Shown: positions 1 to 12,100 of the stretch, one piece after another
How the letters are laid out: each line of letters opens with the position of its first letter
Position numbering within the stretch: the stretch's first letter is position 1
Assembly (NCBI GenBank): GCA_033557685.1
Contig: JAWQRN010000286.1
Span: 1 to 32,144 of the forward strand
Length of the DNA: 32,144 nt
Direction: 5' to 3'
DNA from: Sperchopsis tessellata
Taxonomy: Eukaryota; Arthropoda; Insecta; Coleoptera; Hydrophilidae
The notes under the pieces: generated by a model
What the model saw: only the letters and a program-made list of their open reading frames with translations
The model's database searches: none
Told to the model about the DNA's origin: nothing
Position numbers and translations under genes: made by a program

Positions 1-295
1 GCAAAATTATTACGTTTGAAAACTAAAATAAACATTTCTGTATACATATGTACTAAACGAAACATGTTTCCTATCAAAGGTCATAAATTTATTTGACATA
101 CGGAACACGTCAAGTTCCACTTAAAGAGGGTCATTTTTTACACTTCCAGATATATGCTAACAGTCTATTATGCTGTGTTTTAAACAAAAATAATAGTAAT
201 TCATTTTAAATAAACTCCGGACTCGGTTTGCATTAATTATGGTAAGCGGGTAAATATATGATGTGTAATTTAATTTACTTTTAATTTAATATAGA

Positions 296-376
296 CACCA
301 TTTTCGGATTTACCAGACCATCGCATTTAATGGTCACCTCTTCTTCCGAGTAGTCCGTTAGATCGAGGGTTCACTG
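296..376 (-). mobile_element. Pogo/Tigger-like terminal inverted repeat fragment
   Basis: On the minus strand the segment begins TA then CAGTGAACCCTCGATCTAAC and continues into a GC-richer stretch. A CAGT...CCTCGAT-type end next to a TA dinucleotide (377-378) is typical of pogo/Tigger-type DNA transposons. The partner terminus was not found, so this is a fragment, and the left border is approximate. Confidence 0.35.
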
Positions 377-378
377 TA

Positions 379-1101
379 TTACCATATTAACAAATATTCC
401 AACCTATCACTCTCTCGTCACTTTTAACAGAATAGTAATAGATATTATCAACTGCTATATTTTATTACAGGAAATTATAATTTGTTGGTTCCAAACGAAA
501 ATGGGATTCAAACTCATGCCAGATAAATATTATTGCCAGAACGGAATGCTAACCATATGGCAACCTACCTAGGTAATACAAAATATAAATTTAAATTGAG
601 ATTAAACACGTTCACTATATTGATGATACATATTGCCCACCACTTAAAAATATTCTAGAGTATAATTCCTAATACTACAATAATTCAACAAGTTTAAAAT
701 GTATTTATTTTAAAGCGTTTAGTTTACATTTAACACAATGATAAATTATACAACTCTATTCAAATGGGTATATATAACAGCAAACGTAACTGTAACTGAG
801 GATTGCCTGACCCTTACCGGTTCTTCTCAAACAGTTTCGCTGGTCAAGTCTATTCTACGAGGAGATCATTCTAGACTATCGGCGGAGGAGTTATTCTGCA
901 GTAGTTTTGTAACAATATGATTCCAATAGTTGTCTCTGAGACAGAAATTGTATTTTGATTTAATTTTCTCTCATAATTGTGAACATAGATAAACAAGTAA
1001 ATGGAGTGAAGAAATGAAGTAAAAATTAGTGTATTTTGCTTTGAATAAAACCACATTTGCCACCACAGATGAATTTAACAAAAACATATTACTCATAATA
1101 A
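379..1101. other. AT-rich intronic DNA, nothing recognised
   Basis: Part of Vps13 intron 7. Short open frames on both strands show no family resemblance and no coding pattern. Confidence 0.5.
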
Positions 1102-1243
1102 ATGTAATTGACTTCTATTATCTATATGAATGATGTTTCCAGTTTGAAACCATAAAGAGGCTCAGACAAGTGCCGATAATTTGTCCAGTGTTGCAAATAA
1201 CATTTTCAAGGCCAGAACACGGTTTCCACCTCGAAACATCAAA
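1102..1243 (+). mobile_element. Fold-back Penelope-type repeat, diverged copy (copy 1)
   Basis: A forward arm at 1102-1212 (ATGAATGATGTTTCC, then GAGGCTCAGACAAGTGCCGA, then TTGCAAATAACATTTTCAAG) is followed at once by a shortened inverted arm at 1214-1243 (ACACGGTTTCCACC). It is the same family as the copies at 9655, 13017 and 26293 and the most decayed of them. The left arm includes the extra AATGTAATTGACTTC extension that marks one end of the family. No protein remains. Confidence 0.7.
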
Positions 1244-1373
1244 AGATTACTCAATGTTTGTCCCATCTTCCTTATAAACAATGCCACAATAATAAGACAA
1301 ATATAAAAATTAGTTCAAAACTTTTAAATTATTTGAAACTGAAATTCAAAATAGTAATTTTATTTTTTCTCCA

Positions 1374-1470
1374 GTTGCCGCCACTGCTGGATAATATTAC
1401 CTTTTTAATTTCCCGAACATGTGGTCGCCCCTGGTGGATAATAACCTTTTTATTTCCTGACCATTTTGTT
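1374..1470 (+). repeat. Two-copy tandem duplication, period about 48 bp
   Basis: GGATAATATTACCTTTTTAA at 1388 is repeated as GGATAATAACCTTTTTATTT at 1436, with similar flanks (TTGCCGCC... and GGTCGCCC...). It is imperfect and has no coding content. Confidence 0.55.
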
Positions 1471-1499
1471 ATGAACATATTTTAAACGTTTTGAGTTTA

Positions 1500-2477
1500 T
1501 TCATTCATTACCTGGAGAGACAATAACTTTAATCTGTTTTTGAAAGTATAAACATATGCAAATAGTTAAGCTTAGTTTTTCCTTGAACACTTCGTGTTTG
1601 ACTACAGAAAAGATAAGTTTACACATGCATAGGTTTAGTGGTACCAGGCTCAACGCCACTTCTCCATTCATGCCAGTAAGAGTTTACACATGAAGCACTG
1701 TCATCTTTCCCAAACATCTTACTTTTTTCAATTTAAGTAAATTATTAATATATACATTCCTTATACAACATATTTTAGCCTTAACATCTGTAAATTTATA
1801 TCTGTCAATAACCATTATTCTTGCCTACATTAAATATTTTAAATAATTTTTATAAATAAGAATTTACATCCCACAAACAAGCAAATTGTTCGTATGGCTC
1901 TAAAATGTTTGCTTTTTATTAAAAACAATAGAAGTCAAAGATAACATAAAGAAAACAAAATAACTAGTAATTTTAAAAATGACAACATGTGATGTACAGA
2001 TATAATATACTGGGCCCATAAACTAGTTTCCACTTGCAAAATTCACTTTCACTGGCATATTAATCAATAATGGTGCATTCAAAATGGGAAGGTTTCAGAG
2101 TTTTCCACTGTACATTCACTGTTAAAACATTATTGTGAACTGCTATTAGTCATGGAATGGTGCACAGTTTGAACGTTTAAATTTTATTTTGGGAGTAAAA
2201 TTCTCACAAATGGACATTCGAGAATTATTCAATTTAAATTTATTTTGCTCTAACGTATCAAGACATAATTGAATAGTATTTTGCAATCAATGTTAGCTTA
2301 ATTTTGCTTTCATTTTTAATACCATGATGCATGAGATCAATAATTAGAATTTTGGTAACGATTGTGGATTTTGAAAAATTAGATATACAATTTAACCTCA
2401 AGCAAAGATCCTACTGTGAGATCTCGACTATATTGATTATGGTAAAAAGAAAGGCAAACTTCTATTACTTGAAGTAC
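1500..2477. other. AT-rich intronic DNA, nothing recognised
   Basis: Inside Vps13 intron 7. I searched the minus strand for the next Vps13 exon and found none; other frames show no family resemblance. Confidence 0.45.
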
Positions 2478-2481
2478 ATAG

Positions 2482-2774
2482 TGTTATATGACGGATTGTC
2501 CTCGCCCCTGAGAACCACTCTAGAATATTCTAGTCCGCAGTCGACTGTACAACCAAGGCCTCTCCAATTGAGTCCCAAATGTTTCAGCGAAAATCTCACC
2601 TGCATATAAAACCTAGGGTTCGGCCAGCGGAGTTCGGTTTACTACAGTTTCGACACGTGTATGCGGATGTACAAAAACTGTTATTTAGTATTGTGTAATT
2701 GTAAACTACACCCTTTAAATAAGTACACTTTAAATTTGTTGATTTGTTATTTGTGAACTAATAAAAACATTACA
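2482..2774 (+). mobile_element. Solo LTR (293 bp) of an LTR retrotransposon
   Basis: Starts TGTTATATGACG and ends AACATTACA, flanked by the 4-bp target duplication ATAG (2478-2481 and 2775-2778). Inside are a TATA box (CATATAAAACC near 2604) followed about 30 bp later by a likely start region, and AATAAA-type signals near the end. A palindrome with GAA and TTC half-sites (CTAGAATATTCTAG, about 2520) resembles a heat-shock element. It is far more GC-rich than its surroundings. A 4-bp duplication fits Ty3/gypsy-type elements; the superfamily is not proven. Confidence 0.75.
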
Positions 2775-2907
2775 ATAGGAAGGTTTGAAATATGAAATTT
2801 TCTGCCAGGATAGGATGTGTGAAAAGTGATTATTTGTTTATATCTATTCTTTTCTTTTATGTAGAACCATTTCAATAAAACAATGTAGACATATTTTATA
2901 AACTCAC

Positions 2908-3176
2908 CTTTTTATTTTGTAGTCTAGCCTGGTATAAATGACCATACTCTCTGCATGTACTACGGTGGTTTATTATATGTTGCCAATCCCAATTCTGTTT
3001 TTTTCTTCTAACCTCCTTTTCAATTATGCATATGTATGCAAAACGCCACCATTCCTTATAGTAACCCTTATACAATTTAACGTGAGGTCTATATTTACGA
3101 AATTCTATACCTTTTAGCATAAGATCCATTGAGTCAGCTAGTTTAATAATGTCAATGTACTGACTTTTTGTAATAC
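2908..3176 (-). CDS. Vps13: Vps13 coding exon 7 (residues 290-379), last exon in the window
   Basis: 269 nt, acceptor TTTGTAG, donor AAAAAG|GTGAGT, ending at phase 0. Encodes ITKSQYIDIIKLADSMDLML, KGIEFRKYRPHVKLYKGYYK, then EWWRFAYICIIEKEV and WDWQHIINHRSTCREYGHLY. This matches NKPQYxSIMELLESVDMM, YRKFKPDVPLHHHAREWWAY and WSWKHIRKHR of VPS13A/C. The next exon should start near LTSKKPPGELLVSLEELE; nothing like it was found at 1-2907. Confidence 0.94.
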
Positions 3177-6100
3177 CTACAAATTAATAATACAGTATTA
3201 AATACCTGTAATAGTCTCAACGTTTTAGAACCATTTTAAAAAGATATTAACTCTTTGCACTCGAGGCCTTTTTCGCACGGGCGAACCAGCAACTCGAGAT
3301 GATTTCAGCTATATTAAGGAAATGTTTTACTGCTACTTGAAAATCATTTTATACTCAAACAAACATATACAAATAATAAAATTTCACCAATTTATTTATT
3401 TTTACATTGAATACAACAAAATCTGTTAAATATTACACAATAATGGGAGATTTCTCGTCTACCGCCAGGCTTGTTATGGTCCGAGCAAACCTTGCAGTGC
3501 CTTTTTACCCCTTTTAGCACAATATGGAGCTTTCCATTTAGTCGGGGTACATCGGTGGGCGTCGTCGACGTTTGCTCACGATCCATTTTTTATACAGTTA
3601 AAAAAATTTTAAACTGCATAACTCACTGTCCAGACTGCTTTAGGTGAATGCTAAGCTGAGACTAACTAGGCTACGCTAAGAATTGGCTAAACACATCGGA
3701 AATAAACTTATCGAGTTCCAAACCGCTCGTGCGCCGTTTGCACGCATTAAAGCCCGGGCACTGTAGTGGCGCCGCTCGAGTGAACGCATTAAACTGCCCG
3801 GGCGCCGTAACGGCGCCGCTCGAGTGCAAAGGGTTAAACTTTTTTTTATGTGTTCATCACATTTTTTTACCGAGGTATGAAAACTAAGATCAAAATAATT
3901 TGAACATCTGTTAAGAGCGATCCATTGCATATACCCCATGGATATTTTTTCACTAGTAATAGGAAAAAATCACATACTTTAACCTGACCAACCAAATTAA
4001 TGAAAATGATGCTGATGTTTATCGTATCTTTTTATAGGATACCGATGATGGAATAAATCTTTGTGTACACACAGATACGTTAAAAAGCTAATCTAATCAC
4101 TAAAAGTTCCATTTCCCATTTTTTGATAATCTCAGGTTGTCATAATACTTGATATTTCACTAGTTCCTTAACCAGATGAGCGCTCCGCCGTCTCATCCTC
4201 AGAGCCCCTACAGGGCATGTCTTTAATTATTACCATTAGCTATCATATCAGAACAAGCCCAGTTAACAAGCCAATCGTAGGTAAACACTAGCCCCATGAT
4301 CTTACCATGTATCTAAGTCAGTACTAATAATAAACAATAACTTCTTACCTATAGCTAATTTTTCCATGTGTAAGTTGGCTTGAAGTTTGGGTATAGAAAA
4401 CGCTGGAACATCAATTTCTGGTTTTGGATTTAATCTTAATCGAGCTGAAGAATTAATAGGTCCCAATACTAAAATATAAACAATATTTTAATAAACTACA
4501 ATATTTTGCTTGAGATTTGTATTTAATAAGACTAACAAATGTTTTACTGAAATTTTATTTGAAATTATCAGTCTATTTATGATGAAGGGTGGTATGTAAA
4601 TCAAAAGATATAAAAAATAATAACCCAAAATTATAGAGTGTGGGCAAAAGTTGTAGACTACAAAAATTAGTTGTTACTATTTGTTTAGTTATTATTATCT
4701 CTAACAACTGTTTTTAACAATGTTCCATATATAAATATCCCGAAAATAAAACCTTCCATATATATGCACAATTACTGTATTTTGCATGAAACAGGTCAGT
4801 TACATAAAACTACTACGTGAATCAGTTTAATTAAGAGTGCCATCCTTTTAATACCTTGCATAAGAATTATTTGAGAAAAAAGTGTCATAAAACTGAAAAG
4901 TGGATGAATGACTGACAAATACATGCTATGTTAGTTTTGACTACGTAGGAGATGGAGGATGAAATAAAAAACCTGGCGATCTACGAAATGTATACAAACT
5001 TCAGAAAAATTGGAAATATTCCATCTATTTGAAAATTTATTTAGCTAATGCTAATATTCATTAGTTAGTTTGTCAAGGACTACCTGCATATATTACAATA
5101 AACTCACCATAATGGTAATCGGTAGGCCAAAAAGATTTTTTTGCAATTTCTTTTGAAAAATGGTCTAATTTATCGGGAGTAGGTAAATTTCCGTATAATG
5201 CAGAACTACTATTCCAGTACAATGCCAATGCCTGTAGATCCACTATCTAAAAATGAAAATCAAAACATAACAAGTAAATCTCATCAAACAAAAAGTCAAT
5301 TATTAATTGCAATTATAGAATGCAATTCTAAATAGTTATTACATAATATTATTGTGTACAATTAACATTATATTAATTAGAAGACTTTCCCTATTTCTAA
5401 AATTACCTTAAATATTTTTGCTGATGCATCTTTAACAATGCATGCTTTCCAATTTTCATCAGTTGATTGCATCACTAAACTACACAGTGTAATACCCATT
5501 GCAAAAGGATATCCAGGATTTGTTACTTTATCTTCATATCTGATGTGAATGTCTGAAATTTTTAACTGAACGTTTTTAATTATTTGTGTTGTTAATTTTT
5601 CAACGAAGCCTGGATCAGCCTTTGGCTTTTCTGAAAAAGAAAATCCATTTAGAATTAATTAATGATGTGAAAGACTGCAATAGAAGCTTTATAGATAAGA
5701 TCTAAATTAATTGATTTCCACTTTGCTAAACGGTTATATAGCTTAAATGGTGGGATACATTGTAAAGAAGCAAAGTTTGTAGTAATATCACTTATTAACA
5801 ATTTTGCTTAATATTTTATGTTGTACTAGATTTGTCAGCCAAAATTATAAAGCTCTTATACTGAACCAATTTTGAGTCCGTTATTCTTTCCATACTCTAT
5901 ATTCCAAGGGTCAAAAATAAATATTACTGAACACCTTGAGATATTCCTTAGTCATCACTATAACACAAACCTTAATGTCAACGTATCCCTATACATCTCT
6001 TCTAATCCTTTGTATAAAATATTTACCCCAAAACATTGTCCTAGACTATCAATTCCGTGACAGCCTCACAATTAAAGTAATTTTAATTATACTTCGTTTA

Positions 6101-9100
6101 GACTTTGGTTTGGCTTGTTTTTAGCCTGAAGATCAACTTTACATGGTCGAAACATTTAAGGAAATTACGGAAAGAATGGACTTTTCATTCAACATGAATA
6201 ATGTCCACTAAATAGTGAGTTTTGTAATTAACGTAATTCCTCAATTTAGTTGAAACAAAAGAAGAAGGAATCCATACATACATAATAGATGCAGACAAAT
6301 GTTAATGATATTGTTATATGCCCAAAGTAGCAGAACCCAAATTTCTCAGTAACTATTCAATTATAAAATTGCTCGTAGCAAAGAAAAGATCATCATTCTG
6401 TTAAAAAGCCAGCAACGTGTTTTTGGGAAATGATTTCTGCACTGAATTTTGTGAAGTAAACTAAAAAAATACACATATAAAGTTTTTGTTACTGCTACTT
6501 GTTATACTCGGTTTGCTTAGTTAAGTATAATTACAGATTTAAATGGATTCCAATGCTTGAATTGAACGTAAAACTGAAATACATTAGTTCACAGTTTTAG
6601 GCCTTCTAACATTTTTTGAGGGAATGTCCAAATTTAGTCTCTCGAACTATTAAATAGATTAACAACGAAATGCACTAAAATACTATTATTACTTTATATA
6701 CTTAAACAGGTTTTTATTATGTTTTTAGAAAATCTTTACATACTTTTTCATATATAACATTCTCTTTTACACTAGTGTGAATAAGTACCATAAAAAAAAT
6801 TGAAAAGAAACACCAAATGAAAGTTACAATAGTAATAGTTTACGGACCCAATGAAGATGATAACAAAGACAATAAGGACATATTTTGGAATGATTTGTGA
6901 AGGAGAATACAGGCCAAATAATAATAGCAGGTGATTTTAATAGTTGAGTGGGAAATAAAACGGAAGGATATGAGGAAATATTGGGAAGATATGGGGAAGA
7001 GGCAATGAACAACAACGGAAGAAGAATGCTGGAATTCTGACGAATAATATGATGATTACGAATATAATGTTTAAGCATAAAGACATTCACAAATTTACAA
7101 GAGAAATGAGAAGCAGGAAGGAAAAGTCGATAATAGGCTACATATTGGTGGAAACAGACAATATAACGGATGTAACAGATGCAAGAGTCAGAAGGGGAGC
7201 AGAAATTGGAAGTGACCACTACATGTTGACCATAACCAGTACTGAAACCCAAAAATAAAACACAGTACAAAGTGACAAGAACCAAAGGAAAAGAAGTAAT
7301 CAAAACTTACAGACTAAAAGAAGAGACAGTAAGAAACGAATATCAAAGGCAAGTGAGAAAGGATGCAAAAAATTAGATACTCAGCAAAAAATGGATGTGG
7401 AACTGGTATGGAATCGATTCAAAGGAATCATAGGAACAGCAGCAAAGGCAGCGTGTGGAACAGCGTGCTACATCGATGGCAAAAAGCAAACAAAGTAGTG
7501 GAATCAACAAGTGAAAGAAGAAGTGACAAAAAAGAAGAAACTGTGGAAACAATATTTGCAAAAGGGAACGGAGAAGGCATTTGAGGATTATAAAAATCAA
7601 AGGAAAATAGTAAAAGAAGTTCAAAACGCCAAAGCAATATCATGGAATTTGGAGAAAAGATGGAGGAAGATAGTCAAGCAAATCAAAAACCTTTCTTTAA
7701 AGAAATAAAAAATCTAAGAGCAGAAAAAAACTTGCTAAAGGCAACAAATTAAAAATAAAAAATAAGATACTCTACTAGGAGTAGATATTACTATTACATA
7801 TGATGAAGAGGTAACAGAAGCGGAACTGAACAAAACAATAAGCAAAATCAAAATAGAGAAAGCGGTTGGGCATGATGATATAACCTCAGAAGAGGTTAAG
7901 TATTTGGGACAAGGACAGAAATTACTGCTAGAGGTATGTAAAACGGTCTGGGAAGATACAGTAAGTTGCAGTGATAGTGCCAATTTTAAAGAAGGGAGAT
8001 AGTAGGCAATGTAGAAACTACAGAGGAATATCACTCATCAGAGATCATCTAAGAAGATATATGAGCGGATTCTAGAGATGAAGGTACGAGACAAGATAGA
8101 AAGGCATTTAGATGATTTGCAAAGTGGATTCAGACCAGATCTTTACCATACGGCAAATAGAAGAGAAGACTAGGGAGTACAACAGGGAAGGATATATGTG
8201 CTTTGTGGATCTGGAAAAGGCTTTTGACAGTATACCTAGAGTAGAAGTATGGAAGAGTATACAGGAAAAAAGAGTGGGAGGAGAATTATTAAAGGCAGTT
8301 AAATCAATGTACAGACAAACTAGAAACTACAAAAGAACTGCAAATAAAGAGTCAGAAGAATTTACAACAAATCAAGGAGTTAAACAAGGAGGAATTTTGA
8401 GCCCATTGTTGTTCATATCTGTAATGGATGACATTATTAAAGAAACAAAAACAAGAAAGAAAGGAATTAGCATAGGGTACAAGGATATGAAAAGAATAGA
8501 GATAACAGAGTATGCATTTGCAGATGATATAGTAATATTTGGGAGATTAGAAAAAGCACTAAATGGAACCTGAAACTATGGGAGGAGGCACTGAATAAAC
8601 GAAAACAGAAAATAAACAAAGAAAAGACAAAAGTGATGATGATATCCAAAGAAAAGAAAATAATTAACAGCCAAGTAGATGGCGAAAACCTAGAACAGGT
8701 TAGAGAATTTAAATATCTAGGATTGGTAATAGATAGCCAAGAAAGATAAGAAAGTGACATTAACAACAGAGTCAAGACTACATACATTCCAATACTGACA
8801 TATGGAAGTGAAACATGGTTGATGAAGACAAGACAAAAATCAAGGGTGCGAAGGCAGAAATGAATTACCTAAGGAGAGTAGAAGGAATCACAAAGAGAGA
8901 TAGAATTCAAAACACAGACACAAGAGAGAGGCTCGGAGTTACATCCGCACAGAAGAAAATAGAAGAGGGACAGATGGTTTGGACATGTATATAGAATGGG
9001 AAACAACAGGCAAGAGAAACAAGTGTGGAAGGCGAGAGCTTGGGGAAGGAAATCAAGAGGAAGGCCACGGGAAACCTGGAATGGCACAATCGCCAAAACT

Positions 9101-12100
9101 TTAAGAGACAAAGGAAAGAGTTGGAAGCAGGCAACAGAGTGTACAGCTAATAGAAAGGAATGGATTGAGTTCTACAAGAAGTAAAAATGGGTAAAAAACA
9201 CTCACCAAGGGTATATGAGGAAAAAGATTAAGAAAGGAAGATATACTTTTTTATATATGACATTCTCTTTTACACTTGTGCGAATAAGTACCAAAAAAAG
9301 ATAGTAACAAAACAAACGTTTATTTATTATAAATATTTGTAACAATTTTGCATTTAAGTTATATTTATACCAGAAAACGTTGAAGCATATGTGTTTAATG
9401 CTTCAGAAATATGAACGCATGTGGATGAGGACTACATTACTACTCTTTTACCCATCATCTCTTGAACTTCGAAATATCTGCATTAGCATTTGCCAGCATA
9501 CTTGTTGATATTTGGAAAACTAAGAAATATTAACATTTTTACTGACTTATTGAACAGACCATTACCATTTCTATATGCAAGAAAGAATGTTGAACAGTAT
9601 GCTGCGCTCGACGACGGGTATATTTTAAAAATTTATCTAATAAATTTATCCCATCAATATGAATGTTGTTTCCAGGTGGAATCCGAGTAGAAGCTCTGAC
9701 AAGTGCCGACGTTTCGTCCACTGTTGCAAGGGACATTTTCAAGGCGAGTGATGTTACTTCAATTCGTTCACACTTTTTTTTGTTTTATAAACTAATTAAT
9801 GCAGTCTGTTAATAACACTTCTATTTACATATATTTTATTTATTAATTATTTTCTTTAAACGCCACACCTAACAGCAGTGTAACATTTTTACGGGTTCAC
9901 AAATAACAATTCTACAATTTTAAAGTGTGTTTATTTTTAAAATGAGTAGTTTAATATGACACAACAAAAAATTAAAGTATTTATTGCAACAATAGATTAC
10001 AGTATTTATAGCAGTTTATATCAAGTATATCATTCGTCGTGCACATGTCGCTACTCCTCCTGTAGCTACAATATGCCGCAAAAGTTCTTCCTGGGAACAT
10101 CGAGAGCTCTCTGTGCCTGTTTTTTTGAGAGCATCTCGTCGTAGATTTGAGTACAAATTTGATTATGCTGGTGTTATATTATTAGCAGTATAACTTCATA
10201 CATAATTTTGTTTTTTATTGACAGTTGATCTAAGCACTTCCAAGGTTGGTGTTCTATTATAAAGTTTATATAAGAATTTAAGATATTTATTTTCCAAGAC
10301 TTGTATAAGCCTTATGTTTCCTCCTCCTCTTGTGCCCCCATATATGACACATATGAAATTATGAATACACTGTACATCAATGTGCTATTTCTCGAGGTGC
10401 AAAAGTGTTGATTCTCCTAAAAGCTTCCCTCATTGCTGATAGCTACCCGAAAATCTGATCAATGCCTCGTCTCTCCAGGAATTTTATGAGATTTACTTAT
10501 TTAGCAGTTTCATTGTTTATTATTAAATTAATATCATGGATTTTCTTGTTTTTATTTCTAAATATTATATAATATGCCTATTCTATACCATAAACAGTTT
10601 CTGAATATGCCATTTATGGAGTCATTGCAGATCGTTGTTAACCATGTCCTTACCCAGGTCATTTCCACTGTATTTTAGGCAAGTACCATTTTAATTAGCC
10701 CAATTCAAACATTTGCCATTCCAATTTTCTTTTATTCTTTTCACACACTATACCTGTGACTCGCCATACATAAGAATATTTTATAAATGTTCTTATTTTG
10801 ACATTACCCTATATAAAAAAAAAATATATCAAGTTTTTAAAATAAATTTTGAACAAATTTTGGCCCTTTGTGTGTTATCAATAATTTCCACATGGCATGC
10901 CAAACACACTCATTTTTTGCACAATCACAACATAATGTTAACTTTTTGATTGTCATTCTAAAGTCAAAATGACATTCTTTTTTTCACTAGTGCAAAGAAG
11001 TAATTACTTTTTTAAATAACAAGTGGAAAATATCCCAAAAAACATCCACTTTTTACAATATATTGCATAAATAGCTAATTTCTGCAATCAAGTTATTTTT
11101 TATATCTCCTTACCAACCAATAACTAGATTAGTAAGAAAGCTTCACTGTGGAAGTAATTTAATTATTTTTTATTCAGGAATTAGCATTTAGGGTAGATGA
11201 TAAATACCAACTGATTCCATGGTTATAACTGAAGACTATGATTATGTGTAAGCGGTGGACAATTGTATATTAATTTTTAAGATTATGAGAAGTATTCGAA
11301 TAGTTCAGAACAAATTGCAGTTCAAATACTGCTTACACAAAAAATGCGATACTTTGCACAAAGTCAAAACAAGCTCATAATTGTCAACTTAATATTTTTA
11401 CAATATGCATTTAGAAATTCAGGTACATATTAAAGACCGTAATGCAAAATCCTGATATACTACATAAAATATTTGCAGGACCTATATATGTAAAGAATGT
11501 CCCAAATTCAATTATCTGTCTTAAATGACACTGCTTATTAAAAAAAAAAATTAAAAATTCATTTCTTTTCTAAATAACAGAATTTACTTACACCGTTTAG
11601 TCTTTTATGAGAGATCAATTTCATTTTTTGAACCAGATGCTATCATTTCTTTTTGCCCCTTTCTGTATATTGTTCTTACAAAAATATCACACATCGATAG
11701 CACTTTGATATTAGGATTCCAAAATTCATATGATGACTGATTAAGTTACACTAATAATACATTTATAATAAAAAGGTACATCTCCAGGAATATCTATAGT
11801 CACTGGTTGACTTGAATTTTGTTTGCCTTATAATTATGTTTTTTTTTTTTCAGGATGTAATAAACATTTTACATCTAAAGAATTCTTACCTCGATCAAAA
11901 TATTTTCATTTTGTTCAACTATTTTATCTCCATAATTATTTCGATGGCTACTTAATCAGAAAAATGTTGGTCCAACTTTTGAAAAAAACTGTGGTGAGGT
12001 TGGTTTCTTTCGGATGCTCCTGGAGATGTACCTTACCGACCATTGTTGCATTTCTATTTGAAATGTAATAAATCCTTTTGAGTATTCTTATAGAAAGCAA

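Larger units (their letters stand above)
3251..3833 (-). mobile_element. Complete non-autonomous piggyBac element (583 bp) in Vps13 intron 6
   Basis: TTAA target sites lie on both sides (3247-3250 and 3834-3837). The termini are inverted: the left end starts CTCTTTGCACTCGAG and the right end, read inward on the other strand, starts CCCTTTGCACTCGAG. TTAA duplication and CCCTTTGCA-like ends are diagnostic of piggyBac. The interior carries a 64-codon remnant of transposase on the minus strand and GC-rich subterminal tandem repeats at the right end. This is an internally deleted derivative that would need a transposase supplied elsewhere. Confidence 0.9.

Noticed and set aside
2331..2609. 92-codon plus-strand frame
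   Set aside because: Its second half runs through the solo LTR and its first half matches nothing.
3676..3939. 87-codon minus-strand frame, arginine- and alanine-rich in the middle
   Set aside because: It reads through the GC-rich subterminal repeats and right end of the piggyBac element and crosses the TTAA border, so it is not a gene.
6824..7303. 159-codon frame on the minus strand
   Set aside because: It is the antisense shadow of the LINE 1 endonuclease, whose motifs are on the plus strand; no domain is visible.
11823..12068. 81-codon plus-strand frame preceded by a poly-T and CAG, like an exon
   Set aside because: The acceptor-like start is a T-run in AT-rich intron DNA. The peptide matches nothing and it lies on the strand opposite to Vps13.
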